A program made the position numbers and the translations under genes. Under the pieces are notes generated by a model. It was not told the origin of the DNA. It made no database searches and saw only the letters and a list, made by a program, of their open reading frames with translations. From assembly GCA_041595875.1 (NCBI GenBank), contig JBFHJN010000001.1:62001-126000 (forward strand): a stretch of DNA of 64,000 nt, given 5' to 3'. Positions within the stretch are counted from its first letter, which is position 1; the number at the start of each line of letters is the position of its first letter. The DNA is from UBA2279 sp041595875. GTDB lineage: Bacteria; Actinomycetota; Coriobacteriia; Anaerosomatales; Anaerosomataceae. Below, one piece after another: positions 27,260-36,476 of this stretch.

Positions 27260-28366
27260 TCACTGGCTGAGGTACCGGTACACTCCAAAACGGTCGTCAA
27301 GGTGATCATAGATGTAGCTACGCGCATTGACGGTGTCGTTGTAGCGCGTCGCAAGGTCGTTGCGTTCTGCCGCCTTGGCGTTGTAGGCTTCCGCGGCAGC
27401 GTTGTACCCGGGGACAAGTTCGTTGTAGCGTGCGGTGTCCCCGGAAGCCGAATAGGCCTCCAACTGCGCCTTCAAAGAACTCGCCTGAGCACTGAGCTCT
27501 GCAAGTTCGGCGTCAGCTGTGTCCAGTGCCTCGCCGAGCTCTACCGACAGCTGCTGCAGCTGGACGTCGCGGTCCATGATGAAGGCGACGGTGTCGCTTG
27601 CGGTGAATGGCGTGGTGCCGCCGTCGATGCGGAACACGCGTGGCTCGCTGACCAGCGCGATGCCGCCACCCAGCCCGTCAGGCACCATCCCCACGAACCC
27701 CGGCGAGGTCGTCTCGGCAAACGCATATCCGGTTCCTTGGTAGTCGTTGATGTCGCTGCGGATGCCAAGCGCGACATGCTGCTCCGCCTCGAACAGCAGC
27801 ACAGCCACGTCGTAGCCTTCGCGCGAGAGCAACCCGGCCAGAAGCAGCGTCTTGTCGTCGCAATCGCCCCACTGCTCCACGAACGTCTCGATGGGGAACT
27901 TGGGGGAAAGATCCACCGGGTCCGTACGGTACTCGATGGACTGCACGAACGTCAGCAGCAGCTCCACATAGCGGTCGCTGTCCAGGCCCATGGACGCCTT
28001 GATCGCGCGTGTCTGCGCAAGCAGCGCATCGTAGAAGGCGTCCTGGTGCGGTTCGTTGACGAACGCGGGGTAGTACTCCTCGATCCAGTCGTTCTCATGC
28101 GCGTTCCCAAATCGGGTGACGCTCTTCTCGGCCACGTCAGCGCCGGCGTAGACGGCACCGCTCACCGTCACGGAGACCGCCTGCTCCTTCCCCTCGAAGC
28201 TGAAGCTGTAGTCGACGGTTACGTCCTGCGTGACAGCCGGGTCGGGAGTGATGGTGGGATACACCACGCCGGAGGGGAGTTCCACGCTTCCACCGCTCAG
28301 CATCGAGCATGCCGAGACACCCGCAAGCGCGGCGAATATGACGATCATGGCTAGCGCCCGACGCAT
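27260..28366 (-). CDS. Lipoprotein with transglutaminase-like domain and C-terminal coiled coil
   Basis: 368 residues. The signal peptide MRRALAMIVIFAALAG ends in the lipobox VSAC, so the mature protein starts at Cys and is membrane-anchored outside. The middle shows a transglutaminase-like core: FVQSIEYRTD, then EQWGDCDDKTLLLAGLL with the Cys nucleophile, and later EAEQHVALGI with its His. The last about 110 residues are an Ala/Glu-rich coiled coil. Such bacterial proteins are proteases or peptidoglycan-linked enzymes. I chose ATG 28366 because GGAGG is 9 bases upstream. Confidence 0.78.
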   Translation of the reverse strand: MRRALAMIVIFAALAGVSACSMLSGGSVELPSGVVYPTITPDPAVTQDVTVDYSFSFEGKEQAVSVTVSGAVYAGADVAEKSVTRFGNAHENDWIEEYYPAFVNEPHQDAFYDALLAQTRAIKASMGLDSDRYVELLLTFVQSIEYRTDPVDLSPKFPIETFVEQWGDCDDKTLLLAGLLSREGYDVAVLLFEAEQHVALGIRSDINDYQGTGYAFAETTSPGFVGMVPDGLGGGIALVSEPRVFRIDGGTTPFTASDTVAFIMDRDVQLQQLSVELGEALDTADAELAELSAQASSLKAQLEAYSASGDTARYNELVPGYNAAAEAYNAKAAERNDLATRYNDTVNARSYIYDHLDDRFGVYRYLSQ

Positions 28367-28568
28367 GGTCATTGGCCTCCGCTGGTCTGTTGCGTCGTAC
28401 AAGCAACCCTGATGCCGAGGATAGCGGAAGTCATTGTGACGTGTGTGTGACGGGAGCGCTTCGTGGCTTGACCCCTTCAAGCGCACGGTGTTAGAACAGC
28501 CTTTGTGTCCGTCGGTCCGGCAACCTGCGATCACTCCCGAACAACCCTGATGGAAGGCAGGCACCTGC

Positions 28569-29567
28569 ATGAAACGCGGCTCGCGCGCTCCTCTCGACAA
28601 ACTCTTCTCCTACGTTGGACCGCGGCTGCTGGTGCGGGGAGGATTCTTTCTCTTCTTCGTCTACATCAGTTCGCGATTGCTCGCATTCCGCGCATGGGCG
28701 CTTGGCCAGGGGCCGTTCGTGGAGCGTCCCGAAGCGGTCGCCGGTCTGCTGCCCATCGGCAGCTACATGAGCTTCTTTCTGTGGCTCAAGAACGGCTGGT
28801 TCGACCCGGTACTGCCCGCCGGCATAGTGATCATCATCGGGGCGCTGGCCACATCGCTGATCTTCAAGCGCGGCTTTTGCGGCTGGATATGCCCCGTGGG
28901 AAGCGTCTGGGAGGCGGCAGCCTGGCTTGGCCGCAAGGTCTTGCACCGGGATAACTACCGACCTCCCCGTTGGCTGGACGTAGCGCTGCGTTCTGTGCGC
29001 TATGTGCTCGCCGCCGCGCTCATGGTCTGGCTTGCCGCCGTGAGCATCCAGGAGGCCACAAGCTTCCAGCAGCTCCCGTACTATGCCACCGTCGACGTCA
29101 AGATGATCTTGCTCTTCTTCACCCCCGTCTACCTGCTGGTCATCGCTGCCGCGTTCATCGGGATGATGCTGTTCGGCAACGTGTGGTGCCGTTATCTGTG
29201 TCCTCTTGGCGGCGTGTACGGTGCATGCAGCACGTTGTCTCCAACGACGATCGTGCGTGACGCGGACCTATGCATCGATTGTGGCAAGTGCGCGCGGTCG
29301 TGCCATGCCGCCATCGCGGTGGACACTCTTCGATCCGTCCGGCACGCCGAGTGCGACGGCTGTCAGGATTGTGTGCGCGCCTGTCCTGTCCCCGGAGCGC
29401 TGGAGCCGCGGTTGTTGGGCAGATTCCGCTTCCCCTGGTGGGTGTGGCCCATCGCGGTCGTCGTCTTGTGGATGCTCATCTACACGGTTGCGGTGGTCAC
29501 CGGGAACTGGCACTCGCAACTCCCCGTGGAGACGTTCCGCGCCTACATGCAGATACCGGGGCTCTAG
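28569..29567 (+). CDS. Membrane 4Fe-4S protein (NapH/CcoG-like)
   Basis: 332 residues with about six membrane helices. Two CxxxCP motifs lie at helix ends (FCGWICPVGS and WCRYLCPLGG), followed by two ferredoxin clusters, CIDCGKCARSCH and CDGCQDCVRACP, and a last helix. It is the second polyferredoxin within 3 kb but reads on the opposite strand and is only distantly similar to the first. Its ATG follows GGAAGGCAGG. It probably feeds electrons from quinol or ferredoxin to an unidentified enzyme. Confidence 0.84.
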   Translation: MKRGSRAPLDKLFSYVGPRLLVRGGFFLFFVYISSRLLAFRAWALGQGPFVERPEAVAGLLPIGSYMSFFLWLKNGWFDPVLPAGIVIIIGALATSLIFKRGFCGWICPVGSVWEAAAWLGRKVLHRDNYRPPRWLDVALRSVRYVLAAALMVWLAAVSIQEATSFQQLPYYATVDVKMILLFFTPVYLLVIAAAFIGMMLFGNVWCRYLCPLGGVYGACSTLSPTTIVRDADLCIDCGKCARSCHAAIAVDTLRSVRHAECDGCQDCVRACPVPGALEPRLLGRFRFPWWVWPIAVVVLWMLIYTVAVVTGNWHSQLPVETFRAYMQIPGL

Positions 29568-29636
29568 ATCCGGCCGCATCCTTGCGCTCGCGCTTGGGTA
29601 AGCTAGTACGGTCGGCTGTTACGCCTGGAGGTAGCC

Positions 29637-30878
29637 ATGTCTTTGCGTTTTGGATTCGTGCCGGTTGTCCCGCCGTACGTGGGCGCCCAGCAAGAGGAGC
29701 ACGTGGTGTCGGCATACGAGGCTGCCCTGAATGCGCTTGGCGGCGAGCGTGTCGATGCCGAGAAGCTCGACACGCCGGCGCCGCTGCTGTACCTGGTCGC
29801 CACCGGAGGCACCGAGCGCGTGGTGCTCGACCTGCGCGCCAGGCGCGCGCTCACGGCACCGGATGAGCCGGTCGTCTTGATCGCACACCCGGGCAACAAC
29901 TCGCTACCGGCATCGCTGGAGGTCTTGGCCAGGCTGAAACAAGACGGCGAGCGCGGGCATATCGTCTACCTGCGCGGGCCGCAAGACGACTCCGGCTACG
30001 AGCGCATCGCCGAGGTGGTCGGCGACCTGCGCGCGCAGCGGACGCTCGCCACTTCGCGCATAGGGCTTATCGGCGATCCTTCCGACTGGCTCGTGGCGAG
30101 TTCACCGGACGCGGACGTGGTGGAAGATGCGTGGGGCCCGTCAGTGGTTCCCATCTCCATCGCGGAGCTGACCTCGCGCATGGAGGCGATATCCTGCGCT
30201 GACGTGGCTGAAGCGGTCGTCTCTCTTGCGGAGGGCGCCACGGACGTTGTCGAGCCGAGCAAGACCGAGCTCGCTGACGTGGCGCGCGTGCACGCTGCGC
30301 TCCGTACTCTGGTGGACGAGTATGCTCTCGACGCGCTCACCGTCCGCTGTTTCGACCTTGTGCTGAACCTTGAGACGACCGGCTGCTTCGGTCTGGCCGA
30401 ACTCACTGACGAGGGCTTCATCGCCGGTTGCGAAGGCGACCTGGTGAGCACGGTGGGACTGCTGTGGGTACACGCACTTCTCGGCGAGATACCGTGGATG
30501 GCCAATCCCGCCCAGCTGGACGAGGACGCGAACACGCTATGGCTCGCTCACTGCACGGTGCCGCGCAAGATAGTGGAGAGCTATCGCCTGCGCAGTCACT
30601 TCGAGTCCGGTCAGGGTGTGGGCATCCAAGGCGAGCTGCCCCTTGGTCCCGTGACGCTGCTGCGCATCGGTGGCACCCGCATGGAGCGACTCTGGCTTGC
30701 GCAGGGCGATATCGAGCGAACAGGCGATGCCGAGAACCTCTGTCGTACCCAGGCTCAGATCCGTCTGAGCAGCGGTCATGTGAGCGAGCTCTTGCATGAG
30801 CCGCTGGGCAACCACATCGTCTTGGTGCCGGGCCACCACGCCCGCCGGCTGCGGGCGTGGTGGGAGATGTTCGTCTAG
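29637..30878 (+). CDS. L-fucose/L-arabinose isomerase-like protein
   Basis: 413 residues. The layout matches the COG2407 fucose-isomerase-related family: an N-terminal Rossmann-type region (VVLIAHPGNNSLPASLEVLARLK), a central RIGLIGDPSDWLVASS, and a C-terminal half with NLETTGCFGLAELTDEGFIAGCEGDLVST and a final barrel rich in His and Gly. True sugar isomerase activity is not proven by these motifs. GGAGG lies before the ATG and a possible promoter TTGCGC-16-TAGTAC stands at 29582-29609. No sugar genes are adjacent. Confidence 0.68.
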   Translation: MSLRFGFVPVVPPYVGAQQEEHVVSAYEAALNALGGERVDAEKLDTPAPLLYLVATGGTERVVLDLRARRALTAPDEPVVLIAHPGNNSLPASLEVLARLKQDGERGHIVYLRGPQDDSGYERIAEVVGDLRAQRTLATSRIGLIGDPSDWLVASSPDADVVEDAWGPSVVPISIAELTSRMEAISCADVAEAVVSLAEGATDVVEPSKTELADVARVHAALRTLVDEYALDALTVRCFDLVLNLETTGCFGLAELTDEGFIAGCEGDLVSTVGLLWVHALLGEIPWMANPAQLDEDANTLWLAHCTVPRKIVESYRLRSHFESGQGVGIQGELPLGPVTLLRIGGTRMERLWLAQGDIERTGDAENLCRTQAQIRLSSGHVSELLHEPLGNHIVLVPGHHARRLRAWWEMFV

Positions 30879-30881
30879 CCG

Positions 30882-31772
30882 CTAGCCGCCGTAGGACTCA
30901 AGCGTCTTGGAGATGTCGCGGGGCTTTTCGGCAAGTTTGTAGAGCGGCGCTTTGAGTTGTGGCAGGTCGTCTTGGTATGTTGCGGCGCCTTCCTCGCGAT
31001 AGAAGATGCCGATAGGCACCTTGCACTCGTCCGGTGCGCAGGTGAGTTCATGGAACGTCTTCATCGACGTCTCAAACGCCATCGTGCGGTCGGTGACGTC
31101 GTAGCCCTCCAGCTCTTCAAGCTTGTAGACGCGGTCCCTGAACCACTTGAAGGTGTTCATCTTGTTCCACGTCACGCAGGGCTGGAACACGTCCACGACA
31201 GCGAAGCCCTCATGCTGGATGGCGGCCTTGTAGAGCTCCTTGAGGTGGGGGATGTCGCCGGCAAAACCGCGGGCGACGAACGTCGCGCCCTGGGCCACCG
31301 CCACGCCTACCGGGTTCACCGGCTCCTCGATGACACCGCCGGGAGTGGATGGCGTCTTCATGAACTGGTCGCTGGTGGGGGAGGCCTGCCCGGTGGTCAG
31401 CCCGTAGATCTGGTTGTTGTGGAAGATGGCGGTCATGTCTATGTTGCGGCGCACCGAGTGGATGAAGTGGTTGCCGCCGATGCCGTAGCCGTCGCCGTCA
31501 CCCATCTCCACGATGACCTTGAGGTCGGGGTTGGAGAGCGCGATGCCGGTCGCCACGGGGAGCGCGCGGCCGTGCAGGCTGTGGAAGCCCTGGCATCGGA
31601 AGAAGTCCGCACCGTTGCCGTGGCAGCCGATGCCCCATACCATCGCGAAGTCGGTCCACGGGAGTTCGAGTTCCTCGAGCGTCTCTTTGAGCGCGCGCCA
31701 CATCGCATGATTGCCGCAGCCGGGACACCAGGTGGGGGCGAGTGCGGTCTCGAAGTCAGCTACCTTAGGCAT
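30882..31772 (-). CDS. korB: 2-oxoacid:ferredoxin oxidoreductase, beta subunit
   Basis: 296 residues. TWCPGCGNHAMWRALKETL and the thiamine-diphosphate motif MGDGDGYGIGGNHFIHSVRRN with HNNQIYGLTTGQASPTS mark the beta subunit of the 2-oxoglutarate or related 2-oxoacid ferredoxin oxidoreductases. ATG 31772 lies inside the end of the alpha gene (ATGCCTAA overlap) with GGAGG 9 bases earlier. It forms a two-gene operon with the gamma-alpha fusion. The exact substrate cannot be told from sequence alone. Confidence 0.9.
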   Translation of the reverse strand: MPKVADFETALAPTWCPGCGNHAMWRALKETLEELELPWTDFAMVWGIGCHGNGADFFRCQGFHSLHGRALPVATGIALSNPDLKVIVEMGDGDGYGIGGNHFIHSVRRNIDMTAIFHNNQIYGLTTGQASPTSDQFMKTPSTPGGVIEEPVNPVGVAVAQGATFVARGFAGDIPHLKELYKAAIQHEGFAVVDVFQPCVTWNKMNTFKWFRDRVYKLEELEGYDVTDRTMAFETSMKTFHELTCAPDECKVPIGIFYREEGAATYQDDLPQLKAPLYKLAEKPRDISKTLESYGG

Positions 31773-33558
31773 CTGCAAGCACCTCCTTGATCCCCGCGAC
31801 GATGCGTTCCGGCGAGAACTGCCTTCCGTCGTAGCGGTGAAGCGAGTGGTCGACGTCCAGCAGGCACTGCTCGCTCACCAGCCCTTGAAGTTGGCCGGTG
31901 AAGTTGCCCTCCACGATCATGGTGCGCTTCGCGTCGCCGATGAAGTCCGCCACTTCAAGCGCGGGGAAAGGCCACATCGTGACGACCTGCATGATCGCCA
32001 CGGCCACGCCCTCCTCGGCAAGCCACAGCACCGCTTCGCGCAGCGGGCCCACGGTCGACCCCCAGCACAGCACCGAGATGTCTGCGTCCGCGGGCGCCAC
32101 GCCAAAGTAGTTGGGGCCCGGCACCAGAGTCCGCGCTAGATCGAGCTTGCGCATGCGCTTCTCGTTCTGCGCGATACGGGTCTGGGCGGGTTCACCAAGC
32201 TGCCCGTATCCGTACTCGTCATGTTCGTAGGAGTTGCCCAGCTGCAGCGCGCCCTCAACGCCGGGGAGCACGCGCGTCGAGACGCCGTCCTCGGTGAGCT
32301 TGAAGCGCAGGTACTCGCCGTTCTCGCCCAGCGCCTCGGGGTGCTGCGCCACATCGCCCTCGGTCACCAGCTTGCCGCGGTCCACGGTGATGGCGTCCAG
32401 GTCGGGGTAGGGGATAGAACGGCGATTGTCCGAGAGGTAACTGTCGCCCAGGATGATGACCGGTGTCTGCAGCTGATCGGCGAGGTTGAACGCCTTCCAG
32501 GCAAGCTCGAAGCTCTCGGCCTGGTCGCCCGGCGCCAGCACCACGCGCGGGAACTCGCCCTGCGCGGCGTGGATGACGTAGCGCAGATCGGACTGCTCGG
32601 TCCAGGTCGGCAGTCCCGTTGCGGGGCCCGGGCGGGTGATCACGCCCACTACCACGGCGGACTCGCTCACACCGGCCATGCCCAGCGCTTCGTTCATCAG
32701 CGCGAAGCCGCCGCCGGAGGTCGCACACATAGCGCGTGCGCCGGCAAACGATGCGCCTACCACCATGTTCATGGCCGCAAGCTCGTCCTCGGTGTGCTTG
32801 ATCACCACTCCGTGGTCGCGCTCGTGCTTGGCCATGAAGTGCAGGATGGAGGACGCGGGCGTCATGGGGTATGCGGCGTAAAAGCCGATACCGGCCGCCA
32901 GCGCACCAAGGCCGATGGCCTCGTTGCCATCGATGAGCAGCCGTTTGGGTGCGCCTTTGATGCCTCGCGGCTTCAGCCAGAAGTCGGGGACGTTTTGCGA
33001 GACATACTGGTAGCCCAGCGCCGCGGCGACGATGTTGCTCTCGGCGACCTCGGGCGCCTTGTGCGCGAACTGCTCGCGCAGCGACTCGGCCAGCCCTTCA
33101 AGCGGGAAGTGCACCAGTGCCAGCACGGCGCCCAGAGCGACCGTGTTGCGCATGATCGTGCCACCGGCCTGCCGTGCGAACTCTTTGAGCGGCACCGGGA
33201 CGGGGCGCAGCTTGCCCGAGGGCAGCCAGCCGGTGGTGGAGACGTCGGCGGGGTCGAAGATGACAGCCGCACCCTCCACAAGTTCGTCCAGGTGCAGGTC
33301 GACGCTCTCGCGGTTCAGCGCCACCAGCACGTCGACCTCTTCAACGTGGCTGAAGACGGGGTCTTTGCTGACCCTCAGGAAGTAGTTGTTGTGACCGCCT
33401 CTGATGAGTGACGGGTATTCGGTCAGATCGGCGATGTTCAGGCCGGCGTCCATGAACACGCGGGCCAGCGTCTGTCCCGCCGACTTGATGCCGAATCCGG
33501 CCTCGCCCCCGATCTTCACACGCAGTTCCCGCCCGCGGCGGTCCTTCCCCTCTGACAT
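31765..33558 (-). CDS. korA: 2-oxoacid:ferredoxin oxidoreductase, fused gamma-alpha subunit
   Basis: 597 residues. The N-terminal about 190 residues are the gamma domain (KIGGEAGFGIKSAGQTLARVF, EYPSLIRGGHNNY). The rest is the alpha subunit (LIDGNEAIGLGALAAGIGFYAAYPMTPASSI, HTEDELAAMNMVVGASFAGARAMCATSGGGF). Such fusions are typical of the KorAB two-subunit class. With KorB it oxidises a 2-oxoacid to acyl-CoA and reduces ferredoxin, central in anaerobes. No ferredoxin-type delta subunit is encoded here; clusters must sit in KorB or a separate ferredoxin. Confidence 0.92.
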   Translation of the reverse strand: MSEGKDRRGRELRVKIGGEAGFGIKSAGQTLARVFMDAGLNIADLTEYPSLIRGGHNNYFLRVSKDPVFSHVEEVDVLVALNRESVDLHLDELVEGAAVIFDPADVSTTGWLPSGKLRPVPVPLKEFARQAGGTIMRNTVALGAVLALVHFPLEGLAESLREQFAHKAPEVAESNIVAAALGYQYVSQNVPDFWLKPRGIKGAPKRLLIDGNEAIGLGALAAGIGFYAAYPMTPASSILHFMAKHERDHGVVIKHTEDELAAMNMVVGASFAGARAMCATSGGGFALMNEALGMAGVSESAVVVGVITRPGPATGLPTWTEQSDLRYVIHAAQGEFPRVVLAPGDQAESFELAWKAFNLADQLQTPVIILGDSYLSDNRRSIPYPDLDAITVDRGKLVTEGDVAQHPEALGENGEYLRFKLTEDGVSTRVLPGVEGALQLGNSYEHDEYGYGQLGEPAQTRIAQNEKRMRKLDLARTLVPGPNYFGVAPADADISVLCWGSTVGPLREAVLWLAEEGVAVAIMQVVTMWPFPALEVADFIGDAKRTMIVEGNFTGQLQGLVSEQCLLDVDHSLHRYDGRQFSPERIVAGIKEVLADA

Positions 33559-33682
33559 CGGTGTCCTCCTCGTTCGCTTGCCTGTCCCCTAGGTACCTTC
33601 CCAATCGTCGCACGTAGCGGCGGTGTATGCACGCGACATGATAGGCTTTCAGGTGTACTCTGGTGTGCCTTAAGGAGGAGTC

Positions 33683-34888
33683 ATGGCACGCGGAAAACCA
33701 GTGATCGTCGTCGGTATCACCGGCGGTATCGGCGCATACAAGAGCTGCGAGCTCGTCAGGCGACTGCAGAAGAGCGGCTTTTGCGTGAAGGTCGTCATGA
33801 CCGAGGCCGCAACGCGCTTCGTCACGCCGCTCACATTCCGTACCCTTACCGGCGAACCCGTGGCTGTCTCTTTGTGGGCCGATGAGCCTCACAGCAAAGT
33901 GCATCACATCTCACTTGCCGAGGAGGCCGACGTCTTCGCCATCGTGCCCTGCACCGCCAACGTGATCGCCAAGCTCGCACAGGGTCGCGCCGACGATATG
34001 CTCACCACCACGGCGCTTGCAACCGAGGCGCCGCTCGTGATCGCTCCGGCCATGAACACCCACATGTGGCGCAAGGAGACCACCCGGCGCAACGTCGAGA
34101 CGCTCCGCACGCGCGGAGCGGTCTTCGTCGAGCCCGGTACCGGTGAACTCGCCTGCGGCGATGTGGGGGAGGGACGCCTAGCCGACGTCAACGCCATCGC
34201 GGATGTCATCGAGGTGGAGGCACATCGCTGCCGGGACCTTGCGGGTGCACATGTCCTGGTGACCGCGGGGGGTACGCAAGAGCCCATCGACCCGGTGCGC
34301 TTCATCGGCAATCACTCCTCGGGCAAGACAGGATTCGCTATCGCCGAGGAGGCCGCCCGTCGCGGTGCGCGCGTCTCGCTCGTGACCGGCCCCGTCTCGC
34401 TGCCGGACCCGTTCGGTTGCGAGGTCGTCCGTGTCCAGACCGCTCTGCAGATGCGCGCCGCTGTCCTCGCTCGTTTCAGCAGCGCTGACGTCGCCATCAT
34501 GACAGCCGCGGTGGCCGATTTCCGTCCGGCGGCCATGTCTGCCGAGAAGATCAAGAAGACAGACGCGCCCGCATCCATCGGACTTGAGCGCAACCCCGAT
34601 ATCCTCGCTGAGCTTGGCGGGATGGATTCGGGAGCGATCCTGGTCGGTTTTGCTGCCGAGACTACCGACGTGATCGCCAACGCTCAGGGCAAGCTCGCGG
34701 CCAAACACGCTGATGTCATCGTGGCAAACGATGTGTCCGACCCCTCGATGGGCTTCGGCACGGATCACAACAAGGTGTACTTCGTGACCGGCGCTGCTGT
34801 GGATGAGTCTCCGGTGCTTGGCAAGTCGGCTATCGCGCGGGACCTTCTGGATAGGGTCGCCGCGCTCCTTGAAGCAAAGAGAGGATGA
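33683..34888 (+). CDS. coaBC: Bifunctional phosphopantothenoylcysteine decarboxylase / phosphopantothenate-cysteine ligase
   Basis: 401 residues. The N-terminal FMN-dependent CoaC half shows VGITGGIGAYKSCELVRRL, TANVIAKLAQGRADDML and the active-site APAMNTHMW. The C-terminal CoaB half begins at VLVTAGGTQEPIDPVRFIGNHSSGK and includes the dinucleotide-like AEEAARRGARVSLVTGP. Together they carry out two steps of coenzyme A synthesis. AAGGAGG precedes the ATG by 5 bases. The stop overlaps the DUF190 start (ATGA). Confidence 0.95.
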   Translation: MARGKPVIVVGITGGIGAYKSCELVRRLQKSGFCVKVVMTEAATRFVTPLTFRTLTGEPVAVSLWADEPHSKVHHISLAEEADVFAIVPCTANVIAKLAQGRADDMLTTTALATEAPLVIAPAMNTHMWRKETTRRNVETLRTRGAVFVEPGTGELACGDVGEGRLADVNAIADVIEVEAHRCRDLAGAHVLVTAGGTQEPIDPVRFIGNHSSGKTGFAIAEEAARRGARVSLVTGPVSLPDPFGCEVVRVQTALQMRAAVLARFSSADVAIMTAAVADFRPAAMSAEKIKKTDAPASIGLERNPDILAELGGMDSGAILVGFAAETTDVIANAQGKLAAKHADVIVANDVSDPSMGFGTDHNKVYFVTGAAVDESPVLGKSAIARDLLDRVAALLEAKRG

Positions 34889-35247
34889 GAGTCATGGTTC
34901 CCCCCATCAAACTCGACGGCAAGGCCAAGCGCCTGTCGGTCTATGTGAGTGAGAGCGAACAATACGACGGCAAGCCGCTGTATACCGCGCTTGTCGATCA
35001 GGCGCGCATCGCGGGCTGCGCCGGTGCCACGGTCCTTCGCGGGATCGAAGGGTTCGGTGCCACCAGCGTGATCCACGCCGAGCATCTTCTGCGCATGTCA
35101 TCCGATCTTCCCGTTGTCGTCCAGGTGATCGACGTCGAGTCCCGGATCACAGCGCTGACAGCGGTCTTCTCGGCCATGTTCGGCGACGGGCTGATGACCA
35201 TCGAAGACATCGACGTAGTGATCTATCGCGGCGGTCGCAAGGACTAA
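34885..35247 (+). CDS. DUF190 family protein (PII-like fold)
   Basis: 120 residues. KAKRLSVYVSESEQYDGKPLYTALVDQARIAGCAGATVLRGIEGFG and PVVVQVIDVESRI are the DUF190 signature, a family with a PII-like ferredoxin fold. Members are often paired with the CrcB/Fluc fluoride channel, but none is here; instead the gene is translationally coupled to coaBC. An in-frame ATG at 34894 is an alternative start. Confidence 0.85.
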   Translation: MRVMVPPIKLDGKAKRLSVYVSESEQYDGKPLYTALVDQARIAGCAGATVLRGIEGFGATSVIHAEHLLRMSSDLPVVVQVIDVESRITALTAVFSAMFGDGLMTIEDIDVVIYRGGRKD

Positions 35248-35283
35248 AGCGCTGCTCACAGCCTCACGGCATCTCCACATCTG

Positions 35284-35389
35284 CTCCGCGGGTTTGGCAT
35301 CGCACTTGCGTAGTGTGATTCCCGTGCCCATCGCCCGAGCCGGTTTGCGGACGGGTTTTGGGCGGCAATGAACCCGGCCACGGAGGCTT
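35284..35389 (+). promoter_or_regulatory. Putative structured 5' leader masking the M23 peptidase ribosome-binding site
   Basis: CTCCG (35284-35288) pairs with CGGAG (35381-35385) and the adjoining CGGGTT (35289-35294) with AACCCG (35371-35376), an 11-bp long-range helix with one 4-base bulge. The enclosed 76 bases fold further: CGCAC/GTGTG as a hairpin, and GCCC/GGGC, CCCG/CGGG and CCG/CGG as nested helices. The closing strand contains GGAGG, the Shine-Dalgarno of the downstream gene, so the fold would block translation. ATTCCCG...ATCGCCCGAGCCG vaguely recalls the c-di-AMP (ydaO) riboswitch core, but its conserved 3' block is missing. Confidence 0.42.
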
Positions 35390-36322
35390 ATGAGTAAGAC
35401 GAAATGGCGCATCGCGCCTACCATCGCGGCGGTGCTGACAGCAGCCGCCATCGCGTTGCCAGCCAGCGCGTATGCAGTAGAGGTCGAACCGCTGTTGCTC
35501 ACCACCGTCACTGACGCGGAAGCACGCCTGGAGCGTGCGGAGTCCGCCGTTATCACCGTCGATCAACGTATCGCCGAGCTGGAGACGGATATCGCCGTTC
35601 TTGATGCGCGTATCGCCATTGCTGAGGGACTTCAGCCAGAGGGCATCACCCAGATAGCAGTGGACCTTGTGAAGGTCTATCTTGCGCCGGTCTATGAGCC
35701 GTACGCCATTGAGGCGGGGGCGATAGTGGCAGCGGGTCTGCAGCTCACCGAGCTCCAGGAACGCAGGGACGCCGCAGCTGATGAGCTTGCATCTGCATCG
35801 CTCATAGCCGAGGTCCTTGCCGAGGACGCGGAGTATGCGCGCACGATCCTGGAACAGGCCGAGGAGCGCGAGGCCGAACGAATCGCTGCCGAGAAGGCAG
35901 CCGCCGAGGCCGCCGCACGTGCCGCAGCCATCGAGGAGTATGGCATCTTCCCCGTAGCCGGAGAGAACAGCTACATCGATAGCTGGGGCTACGCCCGTAG
36001 TGGTGGTAGAAGCCACAAGGGGACTGACATCATGGCTGCAGCCGGCACGCCTGTGGTCGCCGTGAAAGACGGCACCGTGCGGTCCGGCACCAACAGTCTG
36101 GGTGGCAACACCATATGGCTGACTGCAGAGGACGGTACGCGTTACTACTACGCGCATCTGCAGAGCATAGATGTCGCTTCCGGTGCCGTGAAAGCCGGCG
36201 ATGTCATCGGCACCGTAGGTTCAACCGGCAATGCCAGCGCCAGCGCGCCGCACCTTCACTTTCAGATCGATATGTCCGGTGCGGTGAACCCGTATCCATA
36301 TTTGCTGAAGATGATAGGCTGA
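35390..36322 (+). CDS. Secreted M23-family metallopeptidase with coiled-coil
   Basis: 310 residues. A signal peptide (about 1-29, ending ALPASAYA) is followed by an Ala/Glu-rich coiled coil (about 42-180) and a LytM/M23 domain with zinc ligands His209 and Asp213 in SHKGTD and His288/His290 in HLHFQ. Such enzymes cut peptidoglycan cross-bridges, or, when inactive, activate amidases; all ligands are present here. GGAGG lies 3 bases before the ATG and is part of a predicted leader helix, so translation may be controlled. Confidence 0.92.
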   Translation: MSKTKWRIAPTIAAVLTAAAIALPASAYAVEVEPLLLTTVTDAEARLERAESAVITVDQRIAELETDIAVLDARIAIAEGLQPEGITQIAVDLVKVYLAPVYEPYAIEAGAIVAAGLQLTELQERRDAAADELASASLIAEVLAEDAEYARTILEQAEEREAERIAAEKAAAEAAARAAAIEEYGIFPVAGENSYIDSWGYARSGGRSHKGTDIMAAAGTPVVAVKDGTVRSGTNSLGGNTIWLTAEDGTRYYYAHLQSIDVASGAVKAGDVIGTVGSTGNASASAPHLHFQIDMSGAVNPYPYLLKMIG

Positions 36323-36386
36323 TGCGACTTGAACCCCCGCGCATAGAGCCTTAGTATGGTTACTCGCTGCCCACGCGGTAGCACGT

Positions 36387-36463
<77 letters not shown>

Positions 36464-36476
36464 TTAGAACTTGCAG

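Noticed and set aside
35284..35389. Calling the M23 leader a c-di-AMP (ydaO) riboswitch
   Set aside because: Only part of the core is loosely similar; the conserved CAGCTAAC-type 3' block is absent, so it is listed only as a putative structured RNA.
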